Assembly: GCA_943737045.1 (NCBI GenBank)
Contig: CALSFV010000208.1
Coordinates: forward strand, 930,001 to 994,000
DNA length: 64,000 nt
Direction: 5' to 3'
Source: Parapristionchus giblindavisi
Lineage: Eukaryota > Nematoda > Chromadorea > Rhabditida > Diplogasteridae
In this document: piece by piece, positions 39,601-51,050 of the stretch
How positions within the stretch are numbered: the stretch's first letter is position 1
Layout: every line of letters begins with the position of its first letter
Notes under the pieces: model-generated
What the model was told of the DNA's origin: nothing
The model's database searches: none
Seen by the model: the letters and a program-made list of their open reading frames with translations, nothing else
Translations under genes and position numbers: made by a program

Positions 39601-40083
39601 CCCGTGAAGACAATACTCGAACATCCAATATGGTATCCATTGGGAAGATTGTCCTACTGTGCTTATCTCGTGCATTGGGTTATCATACATTATGTGCTGA
39701 ATCAACGAGACACTCCTATTTATTTTGTCTCAATATGGGATACAGTAAGAAAAATATCGATTGAAATTATAAATCGAGCCATTTTCAGTACTACACGCTG
39801 GTCATACCTATCGTGTTCTTGAGCTACATTCTCGCACTGTTCTGGAGCTGTACTGTTGAAATTCCATTCTGTAAAATGGAGAACATCATTGTTGGTATAA
39901 TAACAGAGGTATGTTAAGGGTATCTTAATGACAATTATAAATTTTACTCTGATGCAGAAGTTCAAAAAGAAGAAAACTCCGAGCTATTACGGAAGCAAAA
40001 TCGCTCCGATTGTTGAAGTGAAGAAGGAAATAGAAAATGAGAAGAATGGAGCAACCATTATATCTGTTGGCCCTCAATATTGA
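36620..40083 (+). CDS. NRF-6-like acyltransferase, array copy 1
   Basis: Polytopic membrane acyltransferase of the acyltransferase-3 family with an N-terminal NRF domain (C. elegans prototypes NRF-6/NDG-4, implicated in lipid or yolk and drug transport). Exon 1 (36620-36679) encodes a signal peptide, MRLLLIVSLLTLVTAQVDVT. The extracellular NRF domain follows with conserved cysteines, AGDHNLC, YCVAHINVLW and GVCLPESCKHDQ, then CDISCVGPAKEKNWFFW before TM1. The acyltransferase part starts at about 37950: FDFFKNTKEIF, DSIRFITFTWVVVGH (the His is the likely catalytic residue), SAVDTFFVISGLLGSYVF, WYLAVDTQLYFIAPL, HPIWYPLGRLSYCAYLVHW and SCTVEIPFCKMEN. The cytoplasmic tail ends GATIISVGPQY. A splice acceptor precedes the ATG by exactly 5 nt. 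AATAAA lies at 40130-40135. Very close to copy 2. Confidence 0.95.
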
Positions 40084-40811
40084 CGTGTGTAAAATTATGA
40101 TCTGTCATTTATCTGTGAATTGTAAAATTAATAAATATTCAATTAAATATTCTCAACTACTAAGCCATCGCAAGCACCAGGAATATCACACATAAACGTA
40201 TTGAAGACAACGTTGATAAGAGAGACTTAACTAACTTTTAAAATGGTACAAACACGACAGAGAAATGGGGTCTATTCAACAGGGATCAATAGGTCTGTGA
40301 GATAATTGAAATCGTTCTAACGAAATTTATATTTCTGAGTGATGATGATGAAGATATGTTCATTTCGAAAAGAAACGACGTTGAAAATTACAAATTTTTG
40401 ATTTTGTGCAACATAGTGACATTTATTCATTATGTGATAATTTTAATTAAGCAACAATTTTGAGTACAAAAGAATTAGCGTGATATTATTCGTTTTCTTT
40501 TGTGTGTTTCACTGTTGTTGATTTGTCCATTGAATCTTGAATGGAGGGTACAATCGAACACAAATCTGAATGCCCTGTTCTCTTTCTAATCTCGCAGTAT
40601 CATTCATAAGTTGTTATGATGACGGGTCTAAGAAACACAAAAAAATATATGTATTCCATAACAGTTCTTATCATCCATATCAATTGCACAGTGTACGTGT
40701 TCGTCTGTATTCTAGAGAGTACAGAATATAAAGAGTATAAATGGGACGGATTATGATCTTCATCCATTTATATCGTCGTTCATTCATAATCATCCTACCA
40801 TTACAGGAACG
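40084..40811. other. Spacer between NRF copies 1 and 2
   Basis: No coding sequence. Includes the copy 1 polyadenylation signal and the copy 2 promoter. Confidence 0.6.
40732..40741 (+). promoter_or_regulatory. TATA-like box of NRF copy 2
   Basis: AGAGTATAAA, identical to the decamer upstream of copies 1 and 4, here 71 nt before the ATG. Confidence 0.45.
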
Positions 40812-43800
40812 ATGAAGCTGCTTCTTGTGGTTTCACTCTTACCCCTCATAACGACACAATTTGATATTATGGTGAATTTAAGGAATCCAGAACGTACCTT
40901 TGATTTGGGGCATCTTATATTCTTTACAGGGTATACCGCCGTCCGTTATTGGTCCTATACTGAAAGTTACCATGGAAATGAACAAAGTTAACAGCGAATG
41001 CTTCAATGGAATTAGATCTTGGGCGAAAGATCTTATGGAAGTTGGCATGCTCATGCAAGTATGTACAATCTTAAACGTTTGACTATTTATATGTGCTCTA
41101 ACAGAAATCGAAAGGACTATCATTCATAAAGGATGAACGACTAAAAAATCTGTCATATGCAGTGCAACGTAAGCTCGTTGACGATTTGATAATGTCAAAG
41201 CAAGTTCTTTCAGAACTGGCTACTTTTGGTCGCCCTTCATCGTTCGATACGGATGAACTCAGTCTGTTATGGCCGGGAGACCACAATTTATGCGCCAAAG
41301 TCGAGGTAATTTTACAATATTTGCTTGTATATCTCACAACAACTTGTCAGGCTCCCCATTACAAGACCAAATACTGCGTTGCTCATCTGAACGTGCATTG
41401 GAACGATATAGATTTCGCTAGCATGGGAATCAGTTTACCGTTTGATAAGATTCCTGACTTGAAATTCGACGATGGTCGATGTTCTACAATGGCTATCACT
41501 AATCTCAGAATCGGTACTTGCCTGCCGGAAAGTTGCAAACATGATCCGGTAAATATAACATTTGTAGTTTTTTTTAAAGTGATTTCGTTCAGGATTTTGC
41601 CAGAATAATATCAAATATGACAAATGATATCGCTCGTCTGTGTGATATAACCTGCGTTGGACCGGCTAAAGAGAAGAGTTGGTTCTTCTGGACCATCAAG
41701 TACTGTTTGTTTTTCGTTTCGTCAATTAATTATCTTGGTTAACAGTGGCACTGTTCTTTTTCTTACTGCACTGGCCATCGCTTCAGCAGCCGCAGCGTAT
41801 ATGTGTTCAGGGAATAATAAGCTTCAAAGCGAAAAGAGCGATCAAGAATCTCTCGGTTTGTGAGATGTGATCTGTTCACTTCTAATCACATAACGTTATA
41901 GGTTGGCAGCTTTTCATGACCTTTGACTTCTTGAAGAATACGAAGGACATCTTCGCAGTCAAGATGAAGAAAGATTCTATTCTTTGTATGGATTCGATTC
42001 GTTTTATTACATTCACATGGGTCGTCACTGGTCACGTTTTTATATTCATGTCTGATTCACGTGAGTTTTTTTGTTTCAAAACATTTTGGATGTAGTGATA
42101 TACAGTTTGGCATAGAACTTTTCTGTGATATTCAAAGTATACGATGATATAAAGCGGTGATACACCGTAACACGAAAAAGTCTGGTAAAATAGCATTGCT
42201 CTTTTTTTACATACTAACAAGTGGACTAATTAACCTTGCCACGTTTTTATCTAATTTTGATATCCTGACGTAAATCTACATAGAATAAGGTATAATAATC
42301 TAAAACATTATGTCAAAAATTCCACATTTGCGTTTTAAGGCCTTTGGGCCTCTGAAAATGCACTGGATCTGTCCAAAAAGAGGCCATAAAATACAAAAAG
42401 GCCCAGAAATTCCAAAATGTTCAAAAATAGCCATAAATACACATAAAGAAGACCCAAAGAGGGCCGAAAAGGCACAAAAAATGTCCAAATAGGCCCAATA
42501 AGGCTAAAAAGACTTTTAAAAGTCCTAAAAAGGGGCTTAAAACTTGAATTGGAACTTTTGACATAACTTTATAGAAACCTTGTTCCACGTAGATTTACGT
42601 CAGGATATCAAAATTAGAGAGAAAAAAACGTGGTAAGGTTAAGTTATGTCCGTTGTAAGACTTTCAGAAATATTTGAGACGATATACTTTTCAGAGAATT
42701 CGATGCGTTTAATAAGCCAGCCTGATTACATTCTTTCTGACATCTTCTTTAATGCATATGCATCAGTCGATACCTTTTTCGTCATCAGTGGTCTCCTCGG
42801 ATCCTATATCTTCTTCAAGGTGAATCCGAAAGTAGAAATACAACGAAAACCATTAATTTACAGAAAGCGATTGTTCAACCGGGGAATATCTATAATCCAC
42901 GACAATGGGTCATGCATTATGTTCACAGATATTTGAGGTACGATATACAGATATAAGACTCTTGTTTTAGAAAATGTGCAGCTTAGGATATTTTCTTCGA
43001 CTAAAGAAAAGAGATCTGTGATCTGTTCCAAAAGAATGTTTTTTTAAAAAAAACAATAAATGAACTAGTTTAGATTGACACCGGCATATATGCTTTTCGT
43101 TGCTTTCTATGTAGCATGGACACCACAACTCCACGATGCCTGGTCGATAGAAGCAGGTATGGGTAGAATGAAAAACGATGAGATGTAATTATATCTGCTA
43201 CAGGCCAGAATTTTACTCGAATGGCTGAGAATTGTGAGAGGAATTGGTGGACTAATGCTCTTTATATTAATAATTTTAATAGAATCGTCGAAATCGTGAG
43301 TATCTATTATTACACGAATTGGCGTACAGAATTGATCGGAGAAATATAATGTATTTATTTCTAGTGCTACCCGATTTCGTGGTTCCTTGCTGTCGATACT
43401 CAACTATACTGCGTCGCTCCCTTGTTCATATTGGCTTTCGCATATTCGGGTACAATATTCGTGTGTGAATGACAAATGACCATGCGCTTGCTTTCAGCGA
43501 AAACAGGGCTTCTGACTGCCGGTACGGGAGTGCTCCTTTCAATTGCTGCCAGTGTCTATCTTACAATCGATTTGGACCTCCCCGCTCTGGGATTGACCAT
43601 CAAACACCCTGGAGAGTGAGTTTGTCGTAAGAGGCATAGCTTAATAACACATTTGCATTTCTCAGCACTAACTTCATGAGACATATGTACGTGAAGCCTT
43701 GGATTCGTTGTGTGCCATTCTTGATTGGCATGTCCGCTGGATACTTCTTCGCTCAAGTATTGCATAAGAACATCAAACGCATCGAGTTAAAACGGGTAAT

Positions 43801-44693
43801 GCTGAATATTAACTCCCATTTTACATATGCTTACTACGATACTGCATGAGATACCGAGTAATATACTGTTGCACGACATAAATTTTGATAGGTGCAAATT
43901 CAAGCATGAAAATTTCAGTACCAATCAGCACTATTGTGGCTGACATCAGTAGTTGTCGCCTTTGTCACACTTCTAATAGTTTATGACTATCTCAGAGGTG
44001 AGGCGGTTTTGTGATGATTAGAAAGACAATATTCATAATTTGTAGGAGAAACCGAATGGGACAAGTCAACGCGAGCTTTATACAATGGGTCGTCAAGAGT
44101 CGCATGGAGTCTCGCTATTCTATGGGTCATTATCGCATGCACATTTGACTATGCTGGTAGGAACATGATTCAACTTGTAATAATGCTATAGTCACATTCA
44201 CAGGTCCGGTGAAAACGCTTCTTGAGCATCCGATATGGCATCCACTTGGAAAATTGTCGTACTGCGGATTCCTCGTTCATTGGCTCGTTATCCACTATGT
44301 ATTGAATCAGCGAGATACCCCAGCATATTTTGTTTCCATATGGGACACAGTAAGAGGATGTTTATTGATTATATTTATTTATTTATATTTATTTTTATAG
44401 TACTACACGATGACATTACCTGTCGTGTTCCTGAGCTATATTCTCGCACTTTTCTGGAGTTGCACGGTTGAAATACCTTTCTGCAAAATGGAGAACATCA
44501 TTGTTGATCGATTAACACCGGTCAGTTACGAAATATAGATGAATTTACATTCTTGTAATACAGGGTCCGAAGAGGTCGAAGAGGCCATATAATGGAACAA
44601 AGATAGTTCCAATTGATCAAGTTAAGAAAGAACAAGAAAAAGAAGAGAATGAAAAGAATGGAGCGACCATAATTTCTGTAGGACCGATAGTTT
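40812..44693 (+). CDS. NRF-6-like acyltransferase, array copy 2
   Basis: Closest paralog of copy 1, with the same exon order. Signal peptide exon MKLLLVVSLLPLITTQFDIM. NRF domain with PGDHNLC, YCVAHLNVHWNDIDF and GTCLPESCKHDP, then CDITCVGPAKEKSWFFW. Acyltransferase domain with FDFLKNTKDIF, FITFTWVVTGHVF, ASVDTFFVISGLLGSYIF, WFLAVDTQLYCVAPL, HPIWHPLGKLSYCGFLVHW and SCTVEIPFCKMEN. The tail ends GATIISVGPIV, almost the same as copy 1, which points to recent duplication or gene conversion. The ATG is 5 nt after an acceptor. The intron 42061-42694 is about nine times longer than its copy 1 counterpart because of a MITE insertion. AATAAA lies at 44762-44767. Confidence 0.95.
42230..42642. mobile_element. 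MITE with ~60 bp inverted arms and TTAA ends (piggyBac-type candidate)
   Basis: About 413 bp inside an intron of NRF copy 2. Both ends carry TTAA followed by near-identical inverted arms of about 60 bp (CCTTGCCACG at the left, CCTTACCACG when the right end is reverse-complemented, both continuing through GATATCCTGACGTAAATCTAC). TTAA target duplications with CC-starting repeats are typical of piggyBac elements. The interior is A-rich with recurring AAGGCC/GGCC motifs and has no long coding frame. Copy 1 lacks this insert. Confidence 0.75.
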
Positions 44694-45703
44694 GAATTGT
44701 CTATCTGATGAGAAGCACAAATACGTCGTTGTATGGTGATTTATTACTGAACTATGGACTAATAAAGCATAATTTGATTCTCTGATTTTACTGTTGTTAT
44801 GACCTGGCATTCTTATTCTTATTCTTTATTCCGATATATATGTGACAGGAAAATAATGACATGAAGGGATTGAAGGTCCGTCGCTAAGGTAGCAAACATG
44901 AAAGTTCAACATTTTCTTCAATGTAATGTTTGGTTTTAATGTACGGTGTGTTTTTTTGGTACTTCGTTCAGTTCCGAAGAAGAGATTAGGTCCTCCGGAC
45001 TGAAGTTGTCTTCAATTATCACTGACTTAGCAGATTCATCCTCGTGAGCATGAACAACGGGTTAGAACTTTCCCCTTTTACTGAGCTCACATTCAGTACT
45101 GATCAATGATTAAAAAACTGAGTATTATTGCATCATTATTAACGACCATGTACTATCCTTTGTTCGAATACCTATCTGTAGTGTTCATTGTGGTGATCAG
45201 TGGGAATTGAGATTGTGTTCATTGATAAGAAGACTCTCCTGACCAGTCTTTGTCTATTGACAATTCTGGCACAGACAAGTAGTCCACTGTATTTTGTAAC
45301 TAGAAAACTCATCATCTCGTCGTGAAGTGCACGACGAACGGAGATGGGCTTTCAGGTGATAGTGAAAAAATATTACAAATAATCTTGACAAAATATAGAA
45401 CCAACATCAACAGAGGGGGGTGAGAACAACTGAAAAATTATTCTATTTTTAAGACCAAATATATTCAGAAAGCTCCGCCAAACATCCATACTTACTTTCT
45501 CTTTCTGATTTGTCTGGATCAATTATACCAAACACCTGAATAATTACGCAAACAAACATACATTGTTCATTTGGTCACATTGGCAGTAAACAGTGTAAGA
45601 TAAGATATGATTACCATTATCGATCAATAGAACGCTACGTTCTTGCCAAATAAGTACTATTTTTTCTGTGTTCCGCTCTAATCTAATGTTTTCTTCAGGC
45701 AAC
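44694..45703. other. Spacer between NRF copies 2 and 3
   Basis: No coding exon found. Carries the copy 2 polyadenylation signal and the copy 3 upstream region, which includes AGATAAGATA near 45599 but not the AGAGTATAAA decamer seen in the other copies. Confidence 0.55.
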
Positions 45704-48700
45704 ATGCGCTTGATTCTACTCGCGTTTGTTCCACTATCTATGCAGCTTAACATAATGGTAAGACGAATAATTTCAAGCAAGTTAGAATGCGTTAGAAATA
45801 ACTTGAACTGGTTTACACCTCTGTATGGCATTGACAGTATAAATACTTTCCTTGTTTTCTAGAACACACTATCTTAGAAAATCGACATATGTGCGGTATC
45901 GATGAAAAATGAATTTTTCTGTTTTATGTGTGATAATTACAGGCTCCATGAGTGAAGTACTCTGGTACTTGGAAATTGCTTCCAATTGAAAATTCGCTTC
46001 AGGGGGTGACCACAGAACGATTTGGCGACTTTTCCTAAAAAGTTTATTTCGATGCCCATCGATTCTGGAGTGGGCGCAATGGACTCCTTGGCTAATTCTA
46101 AGAAACTATTGTTAAGGAGAGTTTTTCGATCAAAGATCAACGAAGGCTGGAATCAGGAATTTTCGAAAAAAATTTCACATAAAATTAATTCTCACTATTT
46201 TCCCATGGAGAAAGTAAATTTTTTATTTGCTTAATTGCTTCTAAATATTATAACACGTCTTCAGTTTAAAATGTGTAATTTATAAAAAATGGGAAATTTG
46301 TGTACGAATCAATTTTGTTCGTTGAACTTAATTGTGGTGAGGATTGGCGACGTTTCACAAAAAGTTTATTTCGAATCAATCGATTTGGGAGTGGGCGCAT
46401 TCGAATCCTTGTCTAATTCTAAGAAACTATTGCTGAGGAGAGTTTTTCGATTAACGGTCAACGAACGCTGGAATTGGCAATTTTCGAAAATAAATGTTTA
46501 CATTAAATTTATTCTCACTATTTTCCCACGGCGAATGTAAACTTTTTATTTGCTCAATCGCTTTTACATATCATAACACATCTTAGCACGTATACGAATA
46601 AGTGAATAGTATAAAAATTATATCACAATGATGATTAGAATAGTGAGCAACACTGCCCAACTGCAGCTGCACTCCGAATACCTGTGTCATTGCGTTGAAA
46701 TACGCACGAAACTAGCAGAAAAGCGACAAAAAATCGATTAGGAAATTACCGTCACCATAATTAATCACCATAATTCATACAACAACGACAAAATTGATTC
46801 GTACACAAATTTCTATTTTTTTTATAAATTACACTTTTTAAACTGAAGATGTGTTGTAGAAGCGATTGCGCAAATAAAAAGTTTACATTCGCCATGGGAA
46901 AATAGTGAGAATTAATTTTTGTGAATTTTTTTTCGAAAATTCCTGATTCCAGCCTTCGTTGACCGTCAATCGAAAACCTCTCCTCAGCAATAGTTTCTTA
47001 GAATTAGACAAGGATTCGAATGCGCCCACTCCCAAATTGATTAGATTCGAAATAAACTTTCTGTGAAACGTCGCCAATCCTCACCACAATTAAGTTCAGC
47101 GAACAAAATTGATTCGTACACAAATTTCCCATTTTTTATAAATTACACTTTTTAAACTGAAGACGTGTTATAATATTTAGAAGCAATTAAGCAAATAAAA
47201 AATTTACTTTCTCCATGGGAAAATAGTGAGAATTAATTTAATGTGAAATTTTTTTCGAAAATTCCTGATTCCAGCCTTCGTTGATCTTTGATCGAAAAAT
47301 TCTCCTTAGCAATAGTTTCTTAGAACTAGCCAAGGAGTCCATTGCGACCACTCCAGAATCGATTGGCATCGAAATAAACTTTTTAGGAAAAGTCGCCAAA
47401 TCGTTCTGTGGTCACCCCCTGAAGCGAATTTTCAATTGGAAGCAATTTCCAAGTACCAGTGTACTTCACTCATGGAGCCTGTAATTATCACACATAAAAC
47501 AGAAAAATTCATTTTTCATCGATACCAAAAAATATTCCAGTTGTTCAATTCTCTCAGATAGTGTTTTCTAGGGACTACCTCCTAATGTAATGGGACCTCT
47601 CATTAATATAACAGTTGAAATGTCGAGAGTGAACTCTGAATGCTTCACTCAAATGAAATCATGGACAAAAGATATTATGGAGGTCCTTTCCATCATGCAG
47701 GTTTGTAGTCGAAGCGTATACGAGTTCAAAAAGAAATAGCGTTACAGAATTCTAAAGGTCTGGATCTTCTTTCGAATGAACGTCTGCCGGAACTTAAATA
47801 TGCGATAAAACGTAGCTAAATTTACGGTTTTGCTGTTCCCGAGTATTCGAACATTCATTATCGATTAGTCAATCTTAACCTTGCTTTCACAGAGCTTGCC
47901 TCAATCGGACATCCGAATTCTGTTAACATAGAGGAAGCATCGCTCTTGCTCGCTGGTGATCACAATCTATGCCGTAGGGTTGATGTAGGTTAAATTTAAT
48001 CGAGATCCTTGACAATTGCCAACTACAGGCACCAAATTACAACACGAAATATTGTGTGGCTCACCTTAGCGTTGAATGGGAGAGACTTTCTTCGTTGACA
48101 TCCTCATTAGGTGTTCACGTTCCGTCAGCCAAGAAGAATGGAGGGAAATGTGAGGATATGGTGTCCACCGTTGCGAGAATAGGAATGTGTATACCCGAAA
48201 GCTGCGAACATGATACGGTTAGGTTAAATTTAAAATTATTTGAAATGTATTCTTGCCAGTATGAACGTGTGTGTGTACATTTAACGGTGATCAATAATTC
48301 TTTAGGACGTATCGCGAATACTCTCGCACGCGACGAATGACTTGCTGTATATCTGTGAAATATCTTGTGTTGGTCCAACAGAAGAAAAAGGATGGCTGTT
48401 CTGGGTCGTCAAGTTAGAAACAATCTCGTAAATGCCTCATGAATGTTGTGAATAATTTCAGTGCCACACTAGCGACACTTGCTGCAACCGCCGTGATTGC
48501 TGTCATTTGTGAAATAGTATTCAACTATTTAGAAATCGAAATCGATTTCCTCTGTTGGTGTCAGTTGTTTCATGCTTATTCTGAGTATGCATTTTTCAGC
48601 GTATAAGATTCTTGCAACATTTAACATCTTCAAGAATACGAGGGAGATATTTGGTGTAGACCAAAGGAATGATAGCATCAAATGCCTTGATGCTATCAGA

Positions 48701-51050
48701 TTTTTGACATTCACATGGGTCGTGTGCGCCCATGGATCACTCTTTTCTGCTAATGTTGGTAAGATTGGAGCGAATAGATAATTATTTTTTTGAATAATTA
48801 CTAATTTCAACAAATAAAAATTAACCGATGATCTGAGGTGTTCTATCAATTATATCAACACAGACTTGATACGAGCATTTTAGCGTAGATGTTTTTTGAA
48901 ACAATTTCTGTCTTTGTTAATAAAAAAGAGAAAAAAAAACATAAAGAGTAGCAAGTATTTGTTTGCAGACAACGGTCTGCGAATCTTTAAAGAGCCGGAC
49001 TACATATTGAGTGATCTCTTTTTCAATGCAGTCGTTTCTGTGGATACCTTCTTCCTGATCAGTGGTCTTCTTGTCACATATCTTTTCTTTTTGGTAAGTT
49101 CTCATTCACATGCATAAGTCAAACAAAAAATTCTTGATTATATACATATTTCTGTATCTACTGCGCTTCTAGAAATCTGGAAGAGATCCACATATGGTCA
49201 GGGATCCTTCAACATGGATATTGCACTATACACATCGATGGTTGAGGTAGCACATGGAGAAAGAGAGAGAGTTTATCAGTAAGAATGATTACAGGCTGAC
49301 TCCTGCTTACATTTTCTTTATTGCATTTTACATAGTTTGGACGCCACAACTACATGGTCCATGGTCCACTGAATCAGGTTTCAGAAACACAGTCTATAAT
49401 TGGACGTATCGATTTTTTCAGCACTGAACTTTTCGCTTATGGTGGAGTCTTGCAAGACGAATTGGTGGCAGAATGCACTGTACATTAACAACATTGAAGG
49501 CGCAAACTCTATGGTGAAAGAACTTATTCTTCAATAGACCAGGAATACATTTATTTATTTATTTAATTTAGTGTTATCCTGTCACCTGGTCGCTTGCAGT
49601 CGATACCCAGCTCTACTTTGCTTCTCCTCTCATATTGCTAGCCTTCGTCTATTCATGTCTGTTACAATGTCGCCATTCTCTAATTCATGAGCTTTTTCTA
49701 GACAGGACCGGTATATTGGCAGTCCTCGCGGGAATCATTGCGTCAATGGCGACAATCCTCTACTTCACGATTGAATATGACCTATCTGCGCTCATTGTAT
49801 TTGTGGCCAACAAGCCTCTTGAGTATGATCGTAGACACATAGAATGGTATAGATTATTGAGTAAATTCAGCACACATGCATACACTGATTATATCTACTT
49901 CAAAACATGGACAAGATGTATACCGTATCTGATTGGAATGTTTACTGGATATGTACTCGCTCAAATTCGTTTGGGAAACTGGCAGAAGAGATCAATGAGG
50001 CTGGTAGGCATCGAGAATTTATTTATTTTTTAAATATTTTTTTCCCTTTTTTTCAGTATGAAATTGCGCTTCTATGGAGTGTATCTGTCATCGTAGCCCT
50101 CAGTATAGTCTTTGGGGCATACGACTACATCAGAGGTTTGTACAATTCATCTTATCGCTTTTTATTAAAATGTCCCCTATATGAATCTATTATAGATTAA
50201 GATAATTAGTTTTAAATATAAATAATAATTACAGGAGAAAGCGATTGGAGTCTAGCAGTCAGATGTGCCTATGCAACTCTTTCAAAACTAGGATGGTCAA
50301 TACCAGTCGCATGGGTCATAATGTCATGTGAATTGGATTGGGCTGGTACGAATAACATCACACATACTATCCAATAATATTAGGATAATTTGATTTTTTA
50401 TTGATTGTAGGGCCAGTTAAGACAATTCTGGAACATCCACTATTCTATCCTCTCGGAAGACTATCGTACTGTACCTATCTAGTGCATTGGTTCATTCTGC
50501 AGTATTTCCTGAACATGAGGGACAATCCAGATCATTTCGTAAACGTTTGGTACACGGTAAGAAGCTTGCACAAAAATATTTTACGTCAACTCGACAATTT
50601 CAATATCGAATATTAATATTTTAGTATCTCACCGTGACGATTCCTGTGGTATTCTTGAGCTATATGCTAGCGTATGTATGGAGTTCTCTGGTTGAGATTC
50701 CGTTCATGAAAATTGAATCAATTGTTGTTAGCAAGATACTAAAGGTGAGTAAGATTTGTGATAATTCTCATTCGCAACACACCGAATCCATTGAAAAAAA
50801 TGAAGTAGTAGAGCTTTTAAGCGATCATTTTTGTTATAGAACTTCTGTTTTGAAAACATTTACCTTTTTTTCTTTTCAGCTTCTTATATTGTTATACGCA
50901 TAAGTTGCACATTACACAAACAAATGAAATCAAACATTTATATTACAGAAGACTCGAAAGCCCATAATGAAAGAGGAGAATTGGTTCCCAATGGAATCAA
51001 AATACGATCATGAAACGAAACCAAGCATTATCAGAGTTAATAATTATTGA
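45704..51050 (+). CDS. NRF-6-like acyltransferase, array copy 3 (foldback element in intron 1)
   Basis: Third paralog, more diverged. Signal peptide exon 45704-45758 (MRLILLAFVPLSMQLNIM). Exon 2 starts at 47572 (GLPPNVMGPLINITVEMSR). NRF domain has AGDHNLC, YCVAHLSVEW and GMCIPESCEHDT, then CEISCVGPTEEKGWLFW. Acyltransferase domain has FNIFKNTREIF, FLTFTWVVCAHGS, VSVDTFFLISGLLVTYLF, WSLAVDTQLYFASPL, HPLFYPLGRLSYCTYLVHW and SSLVEIPFMKIES. The residue before the catalytic-region His is Ala, where copies 1, 2 and 4 have Gly. The tail is different from copies 1/2, ending SIIRVNNY. All exons read open with compatible phases. Intron 1 is about 1.8 kb because of the foldback element at 45863-47571. 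The ATG is 5 nt after an acceptor. Confidence 0.92.
45863..47571. mobile_element. Foldback transposable element at a splice acceptor
   Basis: About 1.7 kb element whose two arms (about 45863-46600 and 46800-47571) are long inverted repeats. Outer ends read CTAGAACACACTATCT at the left and, reverse-complemented, CTAGAAAACACTATCT at the right. Each arm is itself two diverged copies of a unit of about 290-300 bp; a recurring mark is TTCTAAGAAACTATTG. The central 200 bp is unique. No transposase frame seen. TGTTTTCTAG flanks both sides (45853-45862 and 47562-47571). The end class is unclear: the target duplication could be CTAG, TA, or the longer direct repeat. Confidence 0.8.

Noticed and set aside
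42310..42492. Lys/Pro-rich open frame in the copy 2 intron
   Set aside because: It lies wholly inside the MITE and reflects its A-rich GGCC-containing interior.
45937..47484. Open frames within the copy 3 intron (for example 46022-46234, 47281-47484)
   Set aside because: They fall in the foldback element, occur as mirror copies on both strands, and have no start, splice or family features.
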